The translations under genes were made by a program, and so were the position numbers. A stretch of DNA of 64,000 bases from Schauerella fraxinea (GTDB taxonomy: Bacteria; Pseudomonadota; Gammaproteobacteria; Burkholderiales; Burkholderiaceae_B): positions 62,001-126,000 of the forward strand of contig JAVDKL010000001.1 in NCBI GenBank assembly GCA_030849965.1, written 5' to 3'. A model generated the notes under the pieces. It was not told where the DNA came from and made no database searches. It saw only the letters and a list, made by a program, of their open reading frames with translations. Position 1 is the stretch's first letter, and each line of letters opens with the position of its first letter. Positions 34,714 to 42,887 of this stretch are shown here, piece by piece.

Positions 34714-37700
34714 TCAGGCCTCGGACATTGCAGGAGGCGGCAGCGCCGCCTCGATGCGCGCCAGCACGGCGTCGGGATCCTTTAGCCAGGCATTGCTGGG
34801 CACATCGATCACTGTCCAGCCAAATGAGCGCAGTACGCCCGGACGGAACACATACCGTTCGCGCACATCGGTGGGGGCCGCGCCGCCGTGGTCCAGCAAT
34901 ATCCCCAGGCGATAACCGCCGCCTGCCGTCTCCACGATGGCCAGATCGCAGCGAAACTGCGACCGTCCCACGTGCTCGTGGACGGTATGGCCGCGTGCGC
35001 GCAGCGCCTGCGCCAGGGCCGTGCGGTAGGCGTCGACCGGTGGTGCGGCGGTAAACGAGGCGCGCGCGCCGGGGGTGAGCGTGCCCAGGATGTGCTGTGA
35101 GCGCTCGGTTTCACCGCTGGCACTGGCATGAGCGAACTGCAGAAAGCCTTTGAGCGCCGCGGCACCGTCGTTATGGGTGTTGGTGATGGCATCCGCCTGG
35201 ATGCTCGTCACTACCGCCATGCGATGGCGGGCGCGGCTGAAAATCACGTTCAGGCGCTTTTCGCCGCCACGCTGATTGATGGGGCCGAAGTTCATCAGCA
35301 TCTTGCCGTTCGGTCCCGGCGCATAGCAGATGCTCAGCACAATGATGTCGCGCTCGTCGCCCTGAACGTTCTCCAGGTTCTTGACGAAGAGGCCGTTGAA
35401 TTGGCCTTTGTCTTCCCGCACGTACTCGGTTTCCAGGCGTGCGGCGAATGCAGTGTCTTCGGCGGCCAGCGCATCCAGCGCGTCTTCGATCTGCGATTGC
35501 TGGGCTTGCGAAAACGCGACGATGCCGATGCTGTGACCCGTTTCGCGATTAAGCAGTTCGCGAATGGTTGCAGCGATAAAGTGCGCTTCGGCCACGTTAC
35601 CGCGCGCCTCATACACGCCGTCGGTGAGCTTCAGATAGCTGATCGGATTGCCAAGCAGGGCATCCACGCCTTGGGCGGCTGCTTCTGGGGCCGTGGACGT
35701 CAATGCATCCAATGCGCCGTGTCCGCCATCGAGCAGGCGGTCTGGAACGGTGATCAACCGGCCTTCGTAGAAGGCGGCATTGGAAAAACTGATCAACGCT
35801 TCGTGGCGGCTGCGGTAATGCCACGCCAATAGCGACGCCGGGAGATTGCGCGCTGCCTGACTGAGCAGGCTATCGGCGTCAAGGTTGATGGCAATCTGCT
35901 CGCCATCTTCGGTGGCAATGACCTGTTCGTCGCCCTCGTCGCCGGCAGCGCTGAAGAACGTGGTGGGCGGCAATTGCATCTCGTCCCCCACGACCACCAC
36001 CTGCGGTGCACGGTTGAGCGCCGGCACGGCCTCTTCGCTCTGAATCTGGCTGGCTTCATCGAAAATGACGACGTCGAACAATTGCGATTGCAGCGGCAGG
36101 GTATCGGAGACCGACAGCGGGCTCATCAACCAGATCGGTTTCAGGTCGTTGATGACCAGGCCGCTTTCGCCACCGGCCAGTTCGCGAATGGAGCGATAGC
36201 GCATGGTTTTGCCGAACTCGTGTTCGAGCTCGCGGCGGCCGCGCGCATAGTCTTTCTTGAACTGCTTGCCGGCCTCGTCCGCCGGCGTGGCCGATACCCC
36301 TGATTGCTTGAGGTGATCGAGAAAGATGCGGTGCCAACGCGATTCGACGACCTCGGCATTGTGCTTGAGCAACGTGCGCTCGGCGGCGTCGACGGCCTCG
36401 ACCGCCTGCATCAACGCGCGCTCGTCAAAGCGCACGAGCTCCGGCAGGGTGCGGTACACCCGCGCCAGGGCCTCGTCGGCAATGAGGATTTGAAAGGTGT
36501 CGAGATCGAATGCGTGCGTTTGCAGCGCAGCCACGTAGCGCGGCTCGGCGTCGTGCACTTCACGCAGGAGGGGCAGCAGATCGGGGAGGTCGCTCAGATC
36601 GTTGCGCAGGCGCGGCACAAATGCTGCCAGTTCGCCCACCGTGAGACCGGTGTTGGGTTTGGTGTCGGAGCTGGCGTTGATGCCGGTGTTGAGATCGCTC
36701 GTGGGACCCATCGCCTGCGGCACCAGCGTGTGCAGTGTGGCGAGCGCGTCGGCCGGCACCAGCGCATCCTGCGCAATCGCGATGGGATCGGCGCTGGTGC
36801 GCAGGGTCTCGATCCAGCGTTGCAGGCTCGGGGCGGTGGGCAAGGCGCGCGCCACGGTCTCCAGCGCGTCGAAGAAGGGAGCGCCATCTTGAATGCCGTA
36901 GCGCGTGTTCAAGGCGTGGCGTGCTGCGGCCAGCGCGGTTGTGGCGTGATGATGGGCGGCCAGGTGGCTCAGGATGGTGCGATAGGTGGGACGGACCGCT
37001 TGCTGGCTGAAGTCGTAGCGGCGCTTGAGTTCACCGCGCAAGCGCCACCACGCTGGGTTGATCCAGCGCAACGCCGAGCTGCCGAGACGCTGCTCCAGCG
37101 CGATTGCCGCCTGCGTATCCTCGATGCTCAGCGGTTCGCGCCAGTGGCGTGCGGCGGCGCTGGCTGTGGCGTCGGCATCGGCGAGGGTACGCAATTGCGC
37201 CTGCTCGCCGCGTAATGCCGCGGCATCGGTCGAGCGGCTATCCAGCAGATCGAGATGGGCGGCCAGATTGAATGCGGCGATGGCCTGCACCGCGGGCGTA
37301 AGCGTTGGCGCTTCGTCGATGCGCGTATCCAGCGATAACAGGCTGGCCGGCTTCGGCAGGCTTGCCGAGATAGCGTCCAGGGCAACCGTGGCGTGGTCGA
37401 CAAATGCCGTTGCGCGGTTGTACGCCACGTCGTCGCGCACCAGATCGGCAGACAGACGGCTGAAGGTGTGCTGCGCAAAGCTGCTTGCGTTCAAGCGGTC
37501 ACGTACTGTGGCATACACGCGGCGCGTGAGATCGAGATGGCGTTGCCACTCGGCCCAGTCGGGCAAACGCTCGCGCGCGGCGGCATCGAGGTGGGGCTGG
37601 TCGCCGGGGGCGGCGATCAGGATGCGGATGAGCGCTCGTACCGAGGTGGCCAACGCTTCCGGCATGACCGACATTGCCTGCTCGAAGCGCGTGATGTGCG

Positions 37701-39912
37701 CCAGATGCTGCGACAACGCATTGAGCGTGGATTGCCGCGCGACGGTGAGCGTGCTGCCATCGAGCGGCTCGGCCACCCACCGTTCATAGCATTCGCGCAG
37801 GTTGAGGATGAAGGCTTTCTTGTCGGTTTGCGAGTCGTGGATGAGGCAACACAGGTCGTCCAGACCGCTTTGCTGCAGCCGATGAAACACCACATCGAGC
37901 GCGGCGCGTTTTTCGCAGACGAACAACACCCGCAACCCGCGGCCGGCGTAATCGGCGATCAGGTTGGTGATGGTTTGCGACTTGCCGGTGCCGGGCGGCC
38001 CTTGAATAATGAAATGGCGGCCGGTGCGCGCCAGGCTCACAGCGTTGTTTTGCGTCGCATCAGCGGGCACCACATTCCACTGTTCGGCAATCGGTATGGC
38101 AGGCGGGGTATCCACATCGATATCGCGCGGCTCGATCGAAAACATGCGATCGAAGCTCGATGCATTGGCCGGTTGCTCGATCAACTGGGCGTAATCCTGC
38201 ACCAGCGACATCTTCTTGTAGTTGAAGTTGGCCAGCGTGACTTGCGTGAGATCGATGTCCCAGGCATGCCGATGGCCGGGCTCGTCGGTCAAGGCGTAGG
38301 TGGTGTGTTCGGGTGCGGTAGCTGCCATCATCCGTGGCGGCTGCGTGCGTGGCAGCGGCTCCGCGCCGAGCGCACCGCGCAACGGCGACGGGCTGGGCTG
38401 CACCGTCTCGCGAAACAATTGCACGCCCAGGGGCCGGTAGTCGTGGGCGTCGTAGCTGAAATCAGGGCGCACGGGCGCGGTGCCGGCACCGGCTGCGCGC
38501 CGTTTCTGAAACTGCTGCAGCCGCTGCATGGCTTTTTGATGAATAAGCTTGATCGTCGGCTTGCTTTGCAGGGTCAGGCTGACGCCGGGCTCCGTTTGGC
38601 GAATCTGCGCCGCGAGATCGCGATGAATGTCGGGCAGCGACGTGGTCTTCAGATCGACGGTTTCGGGCAGCTGGATATCGTAGAGCTGACGCAATTGATG
38701 GCGCAGCACCGGGTTGAACTCCGCTTCCGACTCGTCGCACTTCAAGACGTACTGATCGCGTACGCCTTTCTTTTTGCTCAATTCGACGGGCAGCCACAGC
38801 AGCGGCGACACGATGCGCTCTTCGGGCGTCTCTTTCAGGTTATGCCAATGCATGAACGCCACGACCAGCCGCAGATTGCTGAAGCCGAACTCGGCCCGGT
38901 CGCGGCGGGTGTCTTGAATCAGGCGGTCGAGCGATCCCGGCAGATAGGGCTGATCGTCGAACCGTAGCCATCGCTGAAGTCCGATGGTTTCACCGGAGAG
39001 CACTTGCTCGGCGAAGCCTCCTTGCCAGGTGCAGAGCTGCTCGGGCTGAATACTCTCGACGTGCATCACCAGCGGGACGCTGGCGATGGTGAGATTGACG
39101 TTCGCCTGCGTGGGTCGAAAATACAGCAGGCGATTGCGCCGCGACAGATCGAACAGCCGGTCGCGCAGGTGCTCGAGCACGGCCGTGCGGCGCGGGGCCG
39201 GCCCTTGTGCGCCGTCGAGCACACGATCGAGATCCAACCCGACGGGCTGTTCGCGCCAGCGTTCGAGCCGCTGCACGATAGACGAGAGTTCGGTGGCGCG
39301 ATCATGGCGATTGAGCGCGGTCATCTCGACGATCGTCTGGGCCAGCACCGGATTCAAGCGCGGGTTGAGGTCGAACAGATTGGTGCGCGATCGGGCGAAC
39401 GCCCGCACATCGTCGTCGCGCCGCAGGTCGAGACCACAGGCCAGGCACGCCAGCATTTCGCCCAACTGAAAGATGTCGCTGATCTCGTCGTGGTGACCCA
39501 ACGCGCGTTCCCATGCGGCCAAACCGGGCAAATACACGGGCTTGCCGACGGGGCGGTCGGGATCGGTTTGCACAGCGAGGTCGTCCAGTGCCAACGCATC
39601 GTCGGCATCGCGGATCACGCGCAACTCGCCGACGATGTTCAGGGCCGACCCCGGCTGCGGCTGAATCGCCTTGATGCGGTCGTTGGCATATTGCGGTGCG
39701 GCGCCTGCGGGATCGCGCAGGCACAGGCTGCGTTGCGCGCCTTGCACGACATCGTTTGCGCTCAGGTTCGCCACGCGGCCCTGACCATGGAGCGCCGCCG
39801 TTTCGCGCAGCAGCGGCAGCATCAGCAGCAGCACATCGTCGATGGGCAGCAACGTGCCGTCCATGCGCGTGAGCAGTTGGCCGAACGTCTCGAGCGGTTG
39901 GGGATCGGTCAT
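34714..39912 (-). CDS. Giant kinase-like / DUF4011 / SF1 helicase / Vsr-like fusion, candidate defence effector
   Basis: Cytosolic multidomain protein of 1732 residues. Residues 1-230 look like a degenerate Ser/Thr kinase: the catalytic-loop region reads HGQGRVANLSANDVV (HRD lost), while the C-lobe pattern SDIFQLGEMLACLACGLD and a late MTALNRHDRATELS survive. DUF4011 follows (LRDRLFDLSRRNRLLYF near 245). Walker A GPPGTGKSQTITNL is near 640 and Walker B VVIFDEASQI near 1280, with VVVGDEMQLPP after it and about 640 helical residues in between. SF1 domain 2 (SIGIVAFSQAQ, NVQGDERDIIVLS, RLNVIFSRARH) covers 1430-1590. The last 110 residues are Vsr/DUF559-like (RCDLAIV, VLRSFGWTVIDV). It is coupled by ATGA to an M48 protease gene. 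Domain content recalls the Hhe defence protein. Confidence 0.88.
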   Translation of the reverse strand: MTDPQPLETFGQLLTRMDGTLLPIDDVLLLMLPLLRETAALHGQGRVANLSANDVVQGAQRSLCLRDPAGAAPQYANDRIKAIQPQPGSALNIVGELRVIRDADDALALDDLAVQTDPDRPVGKPVYLPGLAAWERALGHHDEISDIFQLGEMLACLACGLDLRRDDDVRAFARSRTNLFDLNPRLNPVLAQTIVEMTALNRHDRATELSSIVQRLERWREQPVGLDLDRVLDGAQGPAPRRTAVLEHLRDRLFDLSRRNRLLYFRPTQANVNLTIASVPLVMHVESIQPEQLCTWQGGFAEQVLSGETIGLQRWLRFDDQPYLPGSLDRLIQDTRRDRAEFGFSNLRLVVAFMHWHNLKETPEERIVSPLLWLPVELSKKKGVRDQYVLKCDESEAEFNPVLRHQLRQLYDIQLPETVDLKTTSLPDIHRDLAAQIRQTEPGVSLTLQSKPTIKLIHQKAMQRLQQFQKRRAAGAGTAPVRPDFSYDAHDYRPLGVQLFRETVQPSPSPLRGALGAEPLPRTQPPRMMAATAPEHTTYALTDEPGHRHAWDIDLTQVTLANFNYKKMSLVQDYAQLIEQPANASSFDRMFSIEPRDIDVDTPPAIPIAEQWNVVPADATQNNAVSLARTGRHFIIQGPPGTGKSQTITNLIADYAGRGLRVLFVCEKRAALDVVFHRLQQSGLDDLCCLIHDSQTDKKAFILNLRECYERWVAEPLDGSTLTVARQSTLNALSQHLAHITRFEQAMSVMPEALATSVRALIRILIAAPGDQPHLDAAARERLPDWAEWQRHLDLTRRVYATVRDRLNASSFAQHTFSRLSADLVRDDVAYNRATAFVDHATVALDAISASLPKPASLLSLDTRIDEAPTLTPAVQAIAAFNLAAHLDLLDSRSTDAAALRGEQAQLRTLADADATASAAARHWREPLSIEDTQAAIALEQRLGSSALRWINPAWWRLRGELKRRYDFSQQAVRPTYRTILSHLAAHHHATTALAAARHALNTRYGIQDGAPFFDALETVARALPTAPSLQRWIETLRTSADPIAIAQDALVPADALATLHTLVPQAMGPTSDLNTGINASSDTKPNTGLTVGELAAFVPRLRNDLSDLPDLLPLLREVHDAEPRYVAALQTHAFDLDTFQILIADEALARVYRTLPELVRFDERALMQAVEAVDAAERTLLKHNAEVVESRWHRIFLDHLKQSGVSATPADEAGKQFKKDYARGRRELEHEFGKTMRYRSIRELAGGESGLVINDLKPIWLMSPLSVSDTLPLQSQLFDVVIFDEASQIQSEEAVPALNRAPQVVVVGDEMQLPPTTFFSAAGDEGDEQVIATEDGEQIAINLDADSLLSQAARNLPASLLAWHYRSRHEALISFSNAAFYEGRLITVPDRLLDGGHGALDALTSTAPEAAAQGVDALLGNPISYLKLTDGVYEARGNVAEAHFIAATIRELLNRETGHSIGIVAFSQAQQSQIEDALDALAAEDTAFAARLETEYVREDKGQFNGLFVKNLENVQGDERDIIVLSICYAPGPNGKMLMNFGPINQRGGEKRLNVIFSRARHRMAVVTSIQADAITNTHNDGAAALKGFLQFAHASASGETERSQHILGTLTPGARASFTAAPPVDAYRTALAQALRARGHTVHEHVGRSQFRCDLAIVETAGGGYRLGILLDHGGAAPTDVRERYVFRPGVLRSFGWTVIDVPSNAWLKDPDAVLARIEAALPPPAMSEA

Positions 39913-41102
39913 GCCTGGCTCGCCTCGGCCGACGAACGCGCCAGCTTGTCCAATTGACGTTTGTTCATTTTCAGATCGCGTTTGAGAATATGGGTGAGGG
40001 CGTCGACGCCCTCCCAGGATCGGGCGATACGCAAGGCGCGGGTGAGGGCGGCATCGCGCACATCGCTGTCGCACAGAGCAAGATCGAGCATCACGTAATG
40101 CAGGTATTCCGCCGTGCTGGGATCGAGGCGGTCCGCGGTCAGCGTGGCCGGATCGAGCGGGACGTCTTCGGGCGTCCAATCGGGAAAGAACGCACGCGCC
40201 TGCGCGATCGTTTTATCGACGCGGACGGTGTCGGCTTGCAGGAAGTAGGTGATGAGGCCGCGCGTGACGCCCATGAGGGCAACCTGATCGGTGAGATCGA
40301 GGCGATGTAGCGCCAGCGGGCCGCGCAGGCGCTGTTGCAGCCAGTCGTCGAGCCCAGGATCGGCCCGCCACCACATGTCGACCGCTTGCGAACGCAGGTA
40401 GGTTTCCGGATGCGATACCCCGGCCGAACGGCGGGCGTGGGTGTCGTCCAGTTCGAGCGCCTGCTGCAGATACGCCGTGGGATCGACGACCGCGATGCCG
40501 GTATGCACCTTCACCAAGGTCGAAATGGCGGCGGCGCTATCGCCGGCGGCCAGGGCTGCGCCCCGATCCGCATAGAGCTCGGTATGAAGGTCGTACAGGC
40601 GCGCCGACTCGGTGTAGCTGGCAGGTGCCGCAGACGCGCCGTCGTTGTGATTAAGAATGCGGTCCGCGGCCAGATAATCGCCGGCGGCGTCCGACCACAG
40701 CCGGTAGTGGGCAAATTCGTGCCCCAATACCGCCAATATCTCGCGTTCGTTGAGCCGTTCGAGAATCGCGCCTTGCAGCACCACATGCACTTCACCAGGC
40801 AAGTAGTACAGCGCGGCGTTCATGGCGCTCGCACCTGCCTGGTACAGCGTGACGGGGGCGTCGATGCCCAGGCGCTCGCAGGCGAGCGTGGCGGCAGCGT
40901 AGACGGCGGGATGAGCCGCCGGCGTCAACCGGTAGGTGTCGCGCAGCAGTTGCGCGCGCACGTCGGCAGCGTGCGCCGCTTGCACGCGCAGCGATGACGC
41001 CCAGGCCCAGACTTCGGGCTCGGCCGCCTTGAGGTGCGCGACGATCTCCTGGTGGTAGGGCAGCGGCGTCAGGGCGGCGGCATCCCGCGTGTCAGCGTGC
41101 AT
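39909..41102 (-). CDS. Cytosolic M48-like metalloprotease coupled to the helicase fusion
   Basis: Protein of 397 residues with no signal peptide or membrane helix. A zinc-protease motif HEFAH (H128, E129, H132) lies in REILAVLGHEFAHYRLW, and the third ligand is probably the Glu of LHTELYADRGAAL near residue 178, the M48 arrangement (E-x-x-A-D). The preceding VTLYQAG and VHVVLQGAILERL strands fit the M48 edge-strand region. The C-terminal half is helical without a known domain. The stop overlaps the ATG of the 1732-residue helicase fusion (ATGA), so the pair is translated together. A regulatory or effector protease in a two-gene defence-like system is my inference; substrate unknown. Confidence 0.85.
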   Translation of the reverse strand: MHADTRDAAALTPLPYHQEIVAHLKAAEPEVWAWASSLRVQAAHAADVRAQLLRDTYRLTPAAHPAVYAAATLACERLGIDAPVTLYQAGASAMNAALYYLPGEVHVVLQGAILERLNEREILAVLGHEFAHYRLWSDAAGDYLAADRILNHNDGASAAPASYTESARLYDLHTELYADRGAALAAGDSAAAISTLVKVHTGIAVVDPTAYLQQALELDDTHARRSAGVSHPETYLRSQAVDMWWRADPGLDDWLQQRLRGPLALHRLDLTDQVALMGVTRGLITYFLQADTVRVDKTIAQARAFFPDWTPEDVPLDPATLTADRLDPSTAEYLHYVMLDLALCDSDVRDAALTRALRIARSWEGVDALTHILKRDLKMNKRQLDKLARSSAEASQA

Positions 41103-41122
41103 TGATCGCGTCCTTGAGGAAA

Positions 41123-41148
41123 GCGCGCGCCTCGAAGAGGGCGCGCGC
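41123..41148 (-). other. Strong GC hairpin in the leader of the M48-helicase transcript
   Basis: An inverted repeat of about eleven base pairs (41123-41133 with 41137-41148, one bulged base, GAA loop) lies 21 bases upstream of the M48 start codon. A second GC stem (41210-41218 with 41230-41238) lies 16 bases after the atoE stop. One or both may end atoE transcription or restrain translation of the M48-helicase pair. Neither has a T-run. Confidence 0.4.
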
Positions 41149-41253
41149 CGTGTAGCGTCGAGCGTTGGATCATATCGCGGCTGACGCGTCTCGCTGGGAT
41201 CGCGGTGTCGCGCGCGGCGGATCTTGCCTGCCGCGCGCCTTGGAGCAGGCCAG

Positions 41254-42702
41254 TTATGGGATGACCGGTGGCTTGTACTCCAGCGTTGCGGCCAATAGCC
41301 ACAGCATGACGAGCACGATCGGGGTGTGCACGATCAACTGGGTGAAGGTAAACCCGACCACATCGCGCGCCTTGATGCCCAGCACGCCCAAAAGCGGCAG
41401 CATCCAGAAGGGATTGATCAGATTGGGCAGCGCTTCGGCTGCGTTGTACACCGTGACGGCCCAGCCCAGATGCACTTGCAGGTCGTTGGCCGCCTGCATC
41501 ACATAAGGCGCCTCGATGATCCATTTGCCGCCGCCCGAGGGCACGAAAAAGCCCAGCACCGCCGAATACACGCCCATCAACGCGGGAAAGGAGGCCTGCG
41601 TCGATACCGATACGAAGAACTCGGACAACATGTGCGCCACGGTGTGGCCGTCGGTGCCGCCTGCCTTGGTCAGGATGAAGGCGATGCCGCCATACAAGGG
41701 GAACTGGATCAGCACGCCGCTGACCGACGGCACGGCCTTGGTGATCGCGGCCAGAAAGCTGCGTGGCCGCCAGTGCAACAGCATCCCGATCATCAAAAAG
41801 ACAAAGTTGTAGGTGTTGAGGTTGGAGATCGCCAACACCGTATTCTTCGTCGTGAACTCGTTGTACATCCAGATGCCGCCCAGCGCGACGAGCAGGATGG
41901 TGAGGATCGGGCTGTATTCGAACCAGTCGCCGGGCCGCTTGGGCGGCTCGGAACGCTGTACCGTCTCACCCAGTTCGACGCCCATGCGTTGCGCAGTGAC
42001 GGCATTGTCGCCGCGCGGCGCGGAGTAAAAGGCCACGATGAGCGATGCCACGGTGAGCACGGCAGCGATGGCCATCGATTGCCACAGGAAGATCGTTTCG
42101 GAAAACGGGATCACGCCGGTGATCTGCAGGAGCGACGGCGGCAGGCTGGCCGGGTTGGCCTGCAACTGTGCAGCCGACGAGCTCAAGCCAAGCGCCCAGG
42201 TGGCGCCCATGCCGAGATAGGCGGCCGCGCCCGCGGCGCGGTAGTCCATCTTCAAATCGAGGCGGCGGGCCAGGGCGCGCACCAGGAGCCCGCTGAAAAT
42301 CAGGCTGATGGCCCAGTTGAACAGCGACGCCAGGATGCTGATGAGTGCGACATAGCAGATCGCACCCGGACCGGTCTTGGGCCGTTGCGCCATCCAGGCA
42401 ATCAACTTGGCGGCAGGCGGCGAAGCGGCCACCACATAGCCGGAGATGGCGACCAAGGCCATCTGCATGGTGAACGGGATCAGGCTCCAGAAGCCATCGC
42501 CGAACGCCACGCCCACGTTTTTGACGGGTGCGCCGATCGCCATGGCGGCGATGGCCACCACGATCACCGCGATGACGGCGAAGATATACGCGTCAGGAAA
42601 CCAACGCTCAGACCAACGTGTCACGCCGGCGGCCATTTTTTCCAAAATACCTTCTGCGGGCGCATCTCGGCGGCCCGGCGTCTCTAGCGATTCTGTTTTC
42701 AT
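41254..42702 (-). CDS. atoE: Short-chain fatty acid transporter, AtoE family
   Basis: Integral membrane transporter of 482 residues with about eleven to twelve hydrophobic segments, of the AtoE (short-chain fatty acid uptake) family. Typical segments are RWSERWFPDAYIFAVIAVI near residue 30, FTMQMALVAISGYVVAASPPAA, SLFNWAISLIFSGLLVR, GMGATWALGLSSSAAQLQAN and the late VLGFFVPSGGGKWIIEAPYVM. Substrates in the family include acetoacetate and butyrate; the exact one here is unknown. The ATG overlaps the stop of a 62-residue membrane ORF, itself overlapping the end of the molybdopterin fusion gene, implying one transcript for all three. Confidence 0.92.
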   Translation of the reverse strand: MKTESLETPGRRDAPAEGILEKMAAGVTRWSERWFPDAYIFAVIAVIVVAIAAMAIGAPVKNVGVAFGDGFWSLIPFTMQMALVAISGYVVAASPPAAKLIAWMAQRPKTGPGAICYVALISILASLFNWAISLIFSGLLVRALARRLDLKMDYRAAGAAAYLGMGATWALGLSSSAAQLQANPASLPPSLLQITGVIPFSETIFLWQSMAIAAVLTVASLIVAFYSAPRGDNAVTAQRMGVELGETVQRSEPPKRPGDWFEYSPILTILLVALGGIWMYNEFTTKNTVLAISNLNTYNFVFLMIGMLLHWRPRSFLAAITKAVPSVSGVLIQFPLYGGIAFILTKAGGTDGHTVAHMLSEFFVSVSTQASFPALMGVYSAVLGFFVPSGGGKWIIEAPYVMQAANDLQVHLGWAVTVYNAAEALPNLINPFWMLPLLGVLGIKARDVVGFTFTQLIVHTPIVLVMLWLLAATLEYKPPVIP

Positions 42703-42887
42703 GATTTCCCCTGAACAAGTGGTGTGAAGCCGCTCGTCTCTACGAGTTTGGCAACGTGGCGATTAAGGCAAAGCAAAGCAAAGGCAACGGCAAAGGCAAC
42801 GGCAATCCACTTCACGGCGGCAGGCGCATCCTCGAGCGCGCGCATAGGCCGGGCGCTGTCGGCCAGATACGGTCGGTTATCCGGCAT
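42699..42887 (-). CDS. Small single-TM protein between the molybdo-fusion gene and atoE
   Basis: ORF of 62 residues (from the ATG at 42887; ATGs at 42902 and 42845 are alternatives) with one hydrophobic helix, WIAVAFAVAFALLCL, and a short polar tail. It overlaps the end of the upstream gene and its stop overlaps the atoE start (ATGA), the pattern of a real translated gene in an operon. No strong ribosome binding site is visible, so translation may depend on coupling. It is not a family I recognise; it could be a small accessory subunit of the AtoE transporter. Confidence 0.5.
   Translation of the reverse strand: MPDNRPYLADSARPMRALEDAPAAVKWIAVAFAVAFALLCLNRHVAKLVETSGFTPLVQGKS

Noticed and set aside
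37393-38967. Plus-strand ORF (524 residues) inside the helicase gene
   Set aside because: Opposite strand of the DUF4011-helicase coding region with no independent motifs.
41326-42687. Plus-strand ORF (453 residues) over atoE
   Set aside because: Antisense to the AtoE transporter, which has conserved membrane signatures; the shadow has none.
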